A stretch of DNA of 64,000 nucleotides from Hysterium pulicare CBS 123377 (taxonomy: Eukaryota; Ascomycota; Dothideomycetes; Hysteriales; Hysteriaceae): assembly GCA_000467715.1 (NCBI GenBank), contig AJFK01000618.1:53423-117422 (forward strand). Reading direction: 5' to 3'. Shown here piece after piece: positions 1 through 9,608 of this stretch. The position numbers and the translations under genes are program-made. How positions within the stretch are numbered: position 1 is the stretch's first letter; every line of letters starts with the position of its first letter. The notes beneath the pieces are model-generated. The model was not told the DNA's origin, made no database searches, and saw nothing but the letters and a program-made list of their open reading frames with translations.

Positions 1-1354
1 GCGAGTTGTCAATAATCTCAAGGATGAGAGCGAAGCCTACCGAAAGATGACAGTCGAGACCATCGACAAAGTCGTTGGAAGCTTAGGCGCGGCAGACATT
101 GGAGAACGACTTGAAGAGCGATTGGTCGATGGTATTCTCTCCGCATTCCAGGAACAGAGTATCGAAGACCCCGTTATGCTAGACGGCTTTGGTACCGTTG
201 TCAACGCGTTGGGCATTCGATGCAAGCCATACCTTCCGCAGATCGTCAGTACCATCCTCTGGCGATTGAACAACAAGTCTGCTTCTGTTCGCCAACAGGC
301 AGCCGATTTGGTGTCTCGTATCACCATGGTCATGAGCACTTGTGGGGAAGACGCGTTAATGGGCAAACTTGGAACCGTTCTCTATGAATATCTCGGTGAA
401 GAATACCCTGAAGTTCTTGGTTCTATTTTGGGAGCTCTCCGATCGATTGTCACCGTCGTTGGTATCAACCAAATGCAACCACCAATCAGGGACCTGCTAC
501 CTCGGCTCACGCCTATTCTTAGAAATCGCCACGAGAAAGTGCAGGAGAATACGATTGACTTGGTCGGTCGTATTGCCGATCGAGGTCCTGAGAGTGTCAA
601 CCCTCGCGAATGGATGAGAATCTGCTTCGAGCTTCTCGACATGCTTAAGGCACACAAGAAAGGTATCCGACGAGCTGCCAACAACACTTTCGGTTACATC
701 GCAAAAGCTATTGGCCCACAGGATGTTCTTGCCACTCTCCTCAACAATCTTCGTGTGCAGGAGCGTCAGTCTCGTGTTTGTACAGCTGTAGCTATTGGTA
801 TCGTAGCCGAGACGTGTGCGCCTTTCACGGTTCTTCCTGCCCTCATGAACGAATACCGAGTCCCCGAACTCAACGTTCAGAATGGCGTGCTGAAGAGTTT
901 GTCCTTTATGTTCGAGTATATTGGAGAAATGGCAAAGGATTATGTCTACGCAATCACACCGCTCCTGGAAGACGCCCTTATCGATCGTGATCAGGTCCAT
1001 CGCCAGACGGCTGCCTCAGTCGTAAAGCATATCGCTCTTGGCGTCGTCGGCCTTGATTGTGAAGACGCAATGGTGCATCTTCTCAATCTTTTGTGGCCCA
1101 ATCTCTTCGAAACTAGTCCGCATGTCATCGACCGTATCATCGAGGCTGTCGATGCGATTCGCAATGCAGTCGGTACACCGCTAGTTATGAACTATACTTG
1201 GGCTGGCCTCTTCCATCCTGCACGGAAGGTGCGGCAACCCTATTGGAGGTTGTACAATGATGCTTATGTGCAATCCGCTGACGCGATGATTCCGGCATAT
1301 CCTCATTTCGAAGAGGAGAACTTGAGGAGGCATGAGTTGGAGATCTTTATTTGA
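1..1354 (+). CDS. SF3B1/HSH155: Splicing factor 3B subunit 1 (SF3B1/Hsh155), C-terminal part
   Basis: The frame is open from base 2 and the 5' part lies outside the window. About 450 residues are visible, all HEAT-type helical repeats, including [16 protein letters not shown] and [18 protein letters not shown], and ending in [10 protein letters not shown]. This is the C-terminal HEAT superhelix of the largest SF3b subunit of the U2 snRNP, which clamps the branch-site helix and the intron during spliceosome assembly in the nucleus. No intron is visible in this part, and the TGA is at 1352-1354. Family assignment rests on recognised sequence conservation; nothing unusual is seen. Confidence 0.95.
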   Translation, partial: RVVNNLKDESEAYRKMTVETIDKVVGSLGAADIGERLEERLVDGILSAFQEQSIEDPVMLDGFGTVVNALGIRCKPYLPQIVSTILWRLNNKSASVRQQAADLVSRITMVMSTCGEDALMGKLGTVLYEYLGEEYPEVLGSILGALRSIVTVVGINQMQPPIRDLLPRLTPILRNRHEKVQENTIDLVGRIADRGPESVNPREWMRICFELLDMLKAHKKGIRRAANNTFGYIAKAIGPQDVLATLLNNLRVQERQSRVCTAVAIGIVAETCAPFTVLPALMNEYRVPELNVQNGVLKSLSFMFEYIGEMAKDYVYAITPLLEDALIDRDQVHRQTAASVVKHIALGVVGLDCEDAMVHLLNLLWPNLFETSPHVIDRIIEAVDAIRNAVGTPLVMNYTWAGLFHPARKVRQPYWRLYNDAYVQSADAMIPAYPHFEEENLRRHELEIFI

Positions 1355-2432
1355 GGAGTTGATCTGCTCGGGCCTCCGACGCCCCCAATAATTCCAAAGG
1401 CAAGTTCACATTTCTCTTATTGTATTAGAAGCAAAGGGCATGTTTTCATGGCGTAGCGGTTGGATGTCTTTTTCAAGCGCAGCGTCCAGGCTGCCGGGTA
1501 TGAGGGGCCAGTTAGTGCTGTATTTTGGGATGAGATGTCGGTCGGTATTCTGGCTGAGAGAATTTGGCGACAGGTCTGGGTGGACAGTCAGGACATGCAA
1601 AAAGCTGCATCCGGGAAGTACCTCAGTCCGTATTATGAACGATTGCAGATTGTCTAACCACCTTCTTCAGCGAATCCCATGGTGTTTCGACGAATGACCT
1701 TTCTTGCCCAGAGCGCTATGGCCGGATGTCTCAGATTCCTCTGCTTATTGACATGTTGATATGCAAGTAGGCCTCCAATGCGCGAAATCGTGAAGTTCTA
1801 AATTTACACACAGCTAGAGCATACCAAGGTACCAGTCTTGCCATGTGATCGCATTAGTGAGAATTCCCTCCTGGCTCTTGAACACTGGGTGATGACGTCT
1901 CCAAGCCCTCTACATTCCCCAACAGCAATGCCATATGGTCAGCCAATATATTACCCCTCTGCTGTAATGTGGGCGACTAGAACTTGCAAGCCCTATCATG
2001 GCGGTCAGCTTGCCCGAACAAGGCTGAGTTGGCTCGTGCGACTCCATCACCCACTTCAATGCCTCACCTTCAACCGTGTTCCCAGCCATCACAATTGGAA
2101 ACGAGCACTGTTTGTATGGCTTCGACCACAACTCTTCTATCATGAGTAACAATCACGGCATCATATCTATTTTCCATGACAACTATATTTGGCTACGGCC
2201 CGAGACCAGGTGGGGAGCCAAGTGCACAAGAAAATACGAATCATACGTAGATATGCATCGTACAAGGCCATCACCTTGGGCTTACCTGCTTGGACATTGG
2301 TCCATAGCCAAGCCTCTCCCGCGGTATGTGAAATACGATACTGTAGACCGAGTTTAAGTCTTTCACACGTCTGCCTTGCCCGGGCCTCGTATTTTCGTAT
2401 CGATAGTCTCTTATTACCTCTAAGATATCATC
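1355..2432. other. Intergenic, SF3B1 to RBR ligase
   Basis: About 1.1 kb. It should hold the SF3B1 3' UTR and the promoter of the downstream ligase. Short open frames such as 1460-1657 on the plus strand match no motif I know. No tRNA-like sequence or repeat is evident. Confidence 0.5.
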
Positions 2433-4396
2433 ATGTCTTGTTCAGACAACTGTATTTTCTGTCAACATCATCCTTATGATTATGGATACTTGGTCTCTCA
2501 AATGGCTTCCGTCGCTGAACGAACCGTCCCGAACTCTCCTTACCTTCCGGGACCATGGCCTCAACAAGATTTACTGACCCCCTCAAGTTACGAATGGCTA
2601 AACGTTCCCTTTTCAATACCCCCACGACCTCCACCTTTGCATGAATCAAGAGCTAGACATGCAGCTCGGCTCGAGGTTGTGACCGCTCGCCATAATGACG
2701 AAGAGCCTTCTTTTCCAGTTAGCGCTGGGTTCGTCCGATCATTGAGTCGTCACTCCCGTTCTCCGATCCGGCAGCGTGATAACCCGGAAAACTCAGCAAT
2801 TAAAAGGGTCCCGTCAACCGCGTTGCCAGGACTTAGACCACGACCACTTACCGGGAGGGGTCAACATGGAGCACGTCTCGCTTCCTCACGCGGGTTGAGA
2901 TCTAGCCGTCAACCCAATGTTCCTACGCCTCAAGCACAGGCTACGCTTCGACCAATACCCGGAGAATTACTGGAACGTGAATCGGAGCTTCATCAAGGCG
3001 GCTACAATGCCATTGAGCGACTCTACGAATCTGGATTGGATGAGACAATGGAAACGTTCGCTTTCCACGGGATTGCACCAAGTGCATATGACACCGGCGA
3101 TAACGCAACCATTGAAGAGGTTGAAACGGCACATGTCGAACTATCACCACCACAGGATTCCCAATTTCTCGCTGTCCCTCAGGTATCACATGGGGTCGCT
3201 CGAATGATACCACCACCGCGTTCACCCTTTACATCTTCTAGAGATACTTACTTCACAGAGTCGTCTTTTGAATATCTAGAGCGACCTGGAAATGATCCAC
3301 CCATTCATGCTGAAATGACGCAACTCTCAAATTTCGAGGTGGTGCCCTCAAGAAGGAGGCGAAATGGAATCCAAGAGAGTTTGGCGCAGCGTGCGCAGCA
3401 TAGACAAGCTTTGGCAAATCAATCATGGGAAGCATTCCTACAAGCAAATGTCGCTTCAGGCTCTACACAGCGAGACGTAGCACTAAATCGTTGGGAGAAT
3501 TCACGAACACACCGAGACACTCGAAATGGAACTCCGGCGCCACGAACCTTCTTCATATATTCAGATTGGCACGACCATGGTTTGGGTCCTGCGGCATTAG
3601 ACGATAGGCCAGAAAACGCGAGAGCTGGTTCTTCTTTATTTCGGTTATCAAGCATACCGCATATAACCTGTATCGTATGCGATGAGTCGAAACCACTCCT
3701 TCAGACTCTATCCTCCGTGGCAACACGCTGCAACCATCCCCCTACCACGTGCATTGATTGCCTCCAAAAGTGGATTGCTTTACGTCTGGATGGCCAAGGC
3801 TGGGATCAGATAGCATGTCTTCAATGCAAGAGAAGATTAGGTTACGACGACATGAAAGACGCTGCCAGCCCTGAGGTGTTCGCAAGGTAGGAAAATGATA
3901 CATACTATTCCCCGCAGGACTATGTATTAATCACTCTATCAGATACGATGTTCTCTCTACACGGTCAGCATTATCAGCGATTCCAAACTTCCATTGGTGT
4001 CAATCACCCCTCTGCGACTCCGGCCAAATACATGAAGGTGGAACTGATACGAGCCCCATATTTACTTGTATTTCATGTTCCTTCGTTCACTGTATTAAAC
4101 ACCCAGACGCACCCTACCACAGCGGCGAGACGTGCGAAGAGTACGACTTGCGGGTGGCTCTAGTCACTATCGAAAAGCAAAAGCAAGAGAAACTCAGCAA
4201 GAGAATGATTAGGCAGACAACGAAGAAATGCCCCGGTCCTGGATGTGGATGCAACATTGAGAAAAACAGTGGATGCGATCATATGACGTGCTTGAAGTGT
4301 GGGTTTGAGTTTTGTTGGCTGTGCCTTGCGGCTTATGATCTGATTAGGAGATTTGGGAACGTGAAGCATGAACTGGATTGTCTATATTGGGGTTGA
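2433..4396 (+). CDS. RBR-type (RING-IBR-RING2) E3 ubiquitin ligase
   Basis: Two exons, 2433-3886 and 3943-4396, joined across a 56-nt GT-AG intron, give 635 aa. The first ~410 residues are low-complexity, rich in Pro, Ser and Arg. RING1 starts at C413 (CIVCDES, then RCNHPPTTCIDCLQKW). The IBR lies at the start of exon 2 (FHWCQSPLCDSGQIH, FTCISCSFVHC, HSGETCEEYD). RING2 starts at C581 and carries IEKNSGCDHMTC; by analogy with Parkin and HHARI, C596 would be the ubiquitin-thioester cysteine, with CGFEFCWLC following. The family passes ubiquitin from E2 to this cysteine and then to substrate; the substrate here is unknown. The protein ends soon after RING2, so no C-terminal autoinhibitory domain is seen. 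The start is uncertain: an in-frame ATG at 2502 (MASVAER) is an alternative. Confidence 0.88.
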
Positions 4397-4580
4397 CCTA
4401 AAAAAGAAGTATGTACAATGATCAGAAACCGTTTACTGAGAATGATAGATGGAGCCTTCGTTTATCCTGCATATACTTCCTACCGATAGCGGACTGTGCC
4501 TAACTCGTTATCATGGCCCGTGTCGCATTCCGCCGTGGTCTTCTTCTTCTCCTTGTGCAATCGCAATCTAAGCAAGTCGT

Positions 4581-5177
4581 TTACTTCTTGATCACTTTAT
4601 CAAACTGCTTCCAATAGTCTGGCTTATAGCCATCGACATTCTTGGTGAACTTCTCCCCCGCCTTAACCCATCCTTTGATTCCACCTGCCAGCGTGAACGC
4701 CTGCATGGAATTATCGCCTTTCTCGACGATGTAGTCTGCAAACCAGGCTGAACAGTGGGGCCCCCTTCCATTGGAGGAACCTGCATGGTTTTTAGTGCTA
4801 CTCTATGGAGTCACTTCATCTCTTCACCTCCACCAGAGAGAATACCATCATAACATAGAAACATGAAAGACCCGAGGATCGCCAAATAATCAGATAAACT
4901 CCTGCAACTCACCACAGTAGAACGCAACCTGTCTCACGCCCGCCCTCTTACAAAGATCATAAAGCACAGCTCTATTCAAATAGAAACTATGCGCCGGCAG
5001 ATTCAAGCTCCCCTTAATCGTGCCCCCCTCAAAATCGGACCGGCGGACATCAATCAAAAGCAGTTCAGGAGAAGAGAGATCTGCTAGAGCCAGTTCCCGG
5101 GGTAGGAGGGGCGCCGTATGTTTTGGTGCAGGGTAGCCGGCGTGCCAGAGAGGAGGGCTGGAGGTTGCTTGGGGCAT
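4581..5177 (-). CDS. Rhodanese/Cdc25-fold CX5R protein (Ych1/Acr2-like)
   Basis: Exons 5177-4913 and 4780-4581 around a 132-nt intron (4781-4912) give 154 aa. The rhodanese core shows LLLIDVRRSDFEGGTIKGSLN, then VAFYCGSSNGRGPHC, whose C88-GSSNG-R94 is a CX5R phosphate-binding loop. It continues with AWFADYIVEKG and the closing AGGIKGWV. A CX5R loop in a rhodanese fold is typical of Cdc25, Acr2 arsenate reductase and yeast Ych1, rather than the six-residue loop of sulfurtransferases. A small cytosolic phosphatase or arsenate reductase is therefore inferred; the substrate cannot be told. The intron falls inside the codon after the catalytic Cys, so an unspliced mRNA would stop about seven codons later. 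The ATG at 5177 is the first usable start. Confidence 0.85.
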
Positions 5178-5852
5178 GTTCAATTGTAAAATCCCTTTAT
5201 GTACAAGTGTTTCTTCCTCCTATATACAGTTACGACGTAATAGTATGTTTCTAGGCCATTTGCATGTGTGGAGACGGAATGTGGTTTTTGTGGCACCTGA
5301 AAACACGAGGCGAGATTCTTCAGCCCTACCGGGGCGGCATCGGTCCGCGTGGGCAATTCGGCGTTACGCCACGCTATTCTAGGCACTGCAAAGCCCGTCC
5401 CTGAAAGGAGAGGCCACTTTGCACCCGACGTCCATGGCGAGATTTCAGCGTGATTGCAACTCACACTTGACTCCTCATACATAAGCCACCCTCCGCACGC
5501 CTACTAATCTACAAATCCGTCCATCCGCCCACTCCGCCTCGGCGTCCTCCACTCGTTGTTCTCTTTCAAATTAATCTTTAATTTGTCCTTTCTTTGGGCG
5601 CCACACCTCATGCTCCATTAAGCGTTTCAATCAAATCTGGCCTCTTTGATACCCTCGTCTCAAATCGCTCGGCGGCCACAATTGCCGGCCAAGCTACCAC
5701 GGTACATCACTTTAGCTCAGCGCTTTATATACGTGTAAGGAATCCCAGTACCCCTCCCGTCGAGAGCTCCTCAAACTGCACTTGGACACTGGATGGACCT
5801 GTACTGATACCTGGAGAACCACCGTAGGACGATTCCCTAGATCGAGTGAACG
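5178..5852. promoter_or_regulatory. Divergent intergenic region, rhodanese protein and ERO1
   Basis: 675 bp between two divergently transcribed genes, so it must contain both promoters. The half next to ERO1 (about 5480-5850) is rich in C and T, typical of fungal promoters and 5' UTRs. I could not pick out a convincing unfolded-protein-response element by eye. Confidence 0.45.
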
Positions 5853-7845
5853 ATGCGGACAGCAGCGCAAGTATTCTACCTAGCAGTCTTCTCGCTGCTG
5901 GGTACTTCACATGCGTCTGTCTCGCAGCACCCAGCCCGAGAAGCGACCAAGTCGAAGTCTCAACCTCCCAACGTCTGCGAAGTAAGCAATTCATCGTCTG
6001 CATGCGCAGCACAGTCTCAGGACCGAGAATACCAGAGTCCTAAATATTCCGTGCAGTTTGAACCAGGAGCTATTGTCTCTGATGCTTGTGCCTCTTTTTC
6101 TACCCTCGAGAGCCTCAACGAAGCCATACACCCCTACCTGAACTCGATTACGAAGGACACCGACTTCTTCTCACATTACCGGTTGAACCTGTACAATAAG
6201 AAATGCCCGTTCTGGTCGGATGAGAACGGAATGTGTGGGAATATCGCCTGCGCTGTAAATACTTTGGATAATGAGGAGGATATCCCGTTGGTGTGGAGGG
6301 CAAAAGAGCTGGGAAAGTTGGAAGGCCCTACGGCACAACACCCGGGAAAGAAGTTGCAAGAGGAGAGAAGGTCAAGACCGCTTCAAGGCGAGTTAGGTGA
6401 GAATGTTGGAGAGAGCTGTGTGGTTGAATACGATGACGAATGCGACGACCGAGACTACTGCGTGCCGGACGACGAGAGCGCAACAGCAAAGGGCGACTAT
6501 GTAAGTCTAGTCGACAACCCGGAACGATTCACTGGCTACGCAGGCCCCGGCTCTCAGCAAGTCTGGGAAGCCATATACCGCGAGAACTGCTTCGCCAAAC
6601 CCCCCAAGAATGATCAAACCGTCAAGATAGGAAATACACCATTTGGCGGCTTCGGAAGCCAACAACAAGTCAACGCCGCCAACGAACTCCGCAACGTAAT
6701 GAAAGAGCAAGGCGTCCAGCAAAGCGTCAAATCCGCCATCGCCCACGGCTCCGGCGCAACCGCCCGCGTCGACCCGGTCGAATTCGACGACGAATGCCTT
6801 GAAAAACGTGTCTTCCACCGCGTCATCAGCGGCATGCATGCATCCATCTCCACGCATCTCTGCTGGGAATACATGAACCAGACGACAGGACAATGGTCCC
6901 CCAACCTCGCCTGCTACGAATCCCGCCTCCACAACCACCCGGACCGAATCTCAAACCTCTACTTCAACTACGCGCTAATCCTACGAGCGGTCGGAAAAAT
7001 CAAGCAGCACGTCAAGGACTACGAATTCTGCTCCGCGGACCCGGATCAGGACATGCGTACCAAAAACATGGTCCTACGCCTCGCATCCGCCATCCCCTCG
7101 GGCCCCGAGATCTTCGACGAGAGTATCATGTTCCGCGAACCAGGCAACGGGCTCTCGCTCAAAGAAGACTTCCGCAGCCGCTTCCGCAACGTGAGCAGGA
7201 TCATGGATTGTGTGGGTTGCGATAAATGTCGACTGTGGGGAAAGCTGCAGACGGCGGGGTACGGGACTGCGCTTAAAGTGCTCTTTGAATTCGACGAGAA
7301 GGATTCGAGGAGGGACCCGCCGCTTCGGAGAACGGAGTTGGTGGCGCTGCTTAATACGATGGATCGGTTAAGTCATTCCCTGAATGCTATTAAGGAGTTT
7401 AGGGACATGATTGATGAGAGGGATGGGGTTGAGAAGGTGGAGCTTGTGCCTGAACCGTCGGATTCGGCTTTTAAGACGAAGATGTTGTTAGAGGAAGAGA
7501 AAGAAGAGTCGGGCTTGGAAGAGGATGGGTTTGTCGAGGAGGAAGAAGAGGAGGAGGAGGAGGAGTACAAGCCGCCTACGGTCGCGGATGCCTTTTGGGA
7601 GGAGTTCGAGGCGGTGTGGAAGGCTTATATCTACGTTCTCAGGAGCTGGGTTAACTTCCCGGGGAAAGCGTAAGTTCTTATCCATGTTGCTTCCCCAAAG
7701 CATGCACTTTGACGAGCAGTACTGACGAGCTTTTAGGATCAAGATATTGATTATTGAAACTAGTCGGCTTTGGGATTGGTGGCTTGGTCTGCCTGTTAGA
7801 CCTCGGAGCTGGGAGATCCGTTTGCCGAGGAGGGAGGAGTTGTAG
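5853..7845 (+). CDS. ERO1: Endoplasmic reticulum oxidoreductin 1
   Basis: Exons 5853-7669 and 7737-7845 (67-nt intron) give 641 aa. A signal peptide (residues 1 to ~21, hydrophobic FYLAVFSLLG) leads to the ER. The shuttle cysteine pair is the CX4C at 128-133 (MCGNIAC), after the conserved HYRLNLYNKKCPFW. The flavin-proximal active site is CVGCDKC at 453-459, followed by RLWGKLQTAGYGTALK. Ero1 is an FAD enzyme that reoxidises protein disulfide isomerase using oxygen and so drives disulfide formation. The C-terminal part carries a strongly acidic stretch with a run of ten Glu, just before a hydrophobic and aromatic membrane-facing tail. The last exon adds about 36 residues, including ETSRLWDWWLGLPV. 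Confidence 0.95.
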
Positions 7846-8496
7846 AAGGGAGTATATATGAATATATACTATACTATACTATACTGCTTGGTGCAGGGGT
7901 TTGGATTCTGCATTGGTGGCGCTTTATTTTTTGGGTTTGGGTAGATGCATGGCATGGGCGGAGTCTTTAAGACATAAACCACAGATATAGCTTCACAGTA
8001 TGATAAAGCATATCCGATATAAATATACATACAATCGAGTTATCAACATAACATGACACTTTGATCGCGGGCGAAGTTGAGATGAGAAGGGTTTGATGTT
8101 GTCAGTACCATGCTGATGTTAATGATACAGCCAACTCCACCACTGTTTCCAGGTTCCTCGAGATATACTGTGGAATCAGGCAAACGCCTTGATACCTTCC
8201 TATGGTATTTCGCTATCTCGAACGCCCATTGGTGTGAAGGTTGCATTTGCTTCCAAATCATGCAATTCTGCACGTGAAAGCAACAAAATAAAGCCCCGCT
8301 GTCGTCATCTTCCACCCCCGCGCTAAGGAAGCATCACAGTGGATGTTTACACTATCAAGCTGAAGAACAAGAAGGATATATAAGCATCCATTGAACCATC
8401 CGAACCCATCCGAATCCTTTCAATCTCTCATATTCTCAATCCTAACCTCAATTCCAACCCAACCCAAGCAAAACCCTCCACGCCGCAAAAACCACA
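7846..8496. promoter_or_regulatory. Intergenic, ERO1 3' UTR and promoter of thioredoxin-like gene
   Basis: 650 bp. The first part is the ERO1 3' flank, with a TATAC microsatellite. Near the distal end TATATAAG (8377-8384) lies about 115 bp before the next ATG, followed by a C-rich, A-rich leader, so this is a plausible TATA-driven core promoter. Confidence 0.45.
7865..7884. repeat. TATAC x4 microsatellite
   Basis: Four perfect copies of a 5-bp unit lie about 20 bp after the ERO1 stop codon, within its probable 3' UTR. Confidence 0.9.
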
Positions 8497-9246
8497 ATGG
8501 CACTCCCACCCAAATTCGCCGGCCAAAAGCTCGCCAGCAGCTCCATAACCCCCAAAGCCATCCACACCATCGAAATCTGTACGTCTACCACTCCTCCCTC
8601 TCCTAACCATACCCCCATCCTCCAACCCCAATCCCATCAAATCCCCCTCCTCTCACCAAACAAACCTAACCACGCCCTCTCTCGGCCCGCAAAAGACCTC
8701 GACTACGTCTGCCCCTTCAGCGCCAAAATGTTCAAAACCATCTTCACGGGCCCGCTCGCAAAATCCCTAACCGCGAACCCACGCGTCCAGGTCCTCTTCC
8801 GCCAGCAAATCCAACCCTGGCATCCATCCAGCACGCTCGCGCACGAGGCCGCAGCCGCGGTTCTGCGCCTGTGCCCCGGGAAATTCCTCGCGTTCAGCGA
8901 AGCGCTGTTTGCGGAGCAGGACCAGTATTTCGACGTCAGCGTCGTTAACGAGACGAGGAATGGCACGTATGCGCGGTTGAGTGGGGTGGCGGGGAGGGTG
9001 GGGGTTGAGGCGGGGAAGGTGTTTGAGTTGTTGGAGATTGGGGAGAGGCCTGGGGAGGATGGGGCGCTGAATACGGGGAATAAGGTTACGGATGATGTTA
9101 AGTTGATGGTGAAGATGAATCGGATGGCCGGGGTGCATGTTACGCCGACGGTGGTGTTTGATGGGGTTGTGGCGGGGGAGATCAGTAGTGGGTGGAGTGT
9201 GGAGCAGTGGGAGGAGTGGTTGGGGAAGAATGTGACGGAGGAGTGA
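8497..9246 (+). CDS. DsbA-like thioredoxin-fold protein with CPFS motif
   Basis: Exons 8497-8578 and 8696-9246 around a 117-nt intron give 210 aa. The junction creates HTIEIYLDYVCPFSAKMF, the first strand and helix of a thioredoxin fold. An all-helical insertion follows (AAAAVLRLCPGKFLAFSEALF), then the cis-Pro segment VHVTPTVVFDGVVAGEI and WSVEQWEEWL at the end, the DsbA/2-hydroxychromene isomerase layout. Only the first cysteine of the usual CxxC is present (C33-P-F-S36), so it cannot form an intramotif disulfide; a glutathione-type or non-redox role is more likely. No signal peptide is seen. The intron is a multiple of three and has no stop, so the unspliced message would also be open. Confidence 0.8.
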   Translation: MALPPKFAGQKLASSSITPKAIHTIEICTSTTPPSPNHTPILQPQSHQIPLLSPNKPNHALSRPAKDLDYVCPFSAKMFKTIFTGPLAKSLTANPRVQVLFRQQIQPWHPSSTLAHEAAAAVLRLCPGKFLAFSEALFAEQDQYFDVSVVNETRNGTYARLSGVAGRVGVEAGKVFELLEIGERPGEDGALNTGNKVTDDVKLMVKMNRMAGVHVTPTVVFDGVVAGEISSGWSVEQWEEWLGKNVTEE

Positions 9247-9608
9247 CTGGGAGAGTTGAGAGGGATGTTGTGATGGGTGGGGGTATGGGGTTAGAGAAGG
9301 GGAAGGGAGGAAGGCTGCAAGGTAAAGGCTACTGGGTGGTAGGTGTAGGAGTAATGGAATAGATGTAAGGGCATTACTCTCTGCAAGGTTGTTCAGTCGT
9401 TGTAACATATCTTATGGTAGAGCTCCAAAGGTCAACGATAGGGAAAGACAGGATGCTATCCCCCGCAGCCTAATTTTCGAGTTTTACTCTCAGCTTTTCA
9501 GCAAGAGTCTATGCATTAGCACTTAAGCTTGGACCCTCTTTGGGCTCACAACTATAGACTCATTATATTTTATTCTACCTCCCATATCTCCTACTGACTC
9601 CTCCCCGC
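9247..9608. other. Convergent 3' intergenic region
   Basis: 362 bp between the stop codons of two converging genes (thioredoxin-fold gene and GH31). It can only hold 3' UTRs and terminators. The bases next to the GH31 stop are A/T-rich. Confidence 0.6.

Noticed and set aside
7373-7742. Ser-rich open frames antisense to ERO1
   Set aside because: They are the complement of the Glu-rich codons of ERO1 and have no independent start context or domain.
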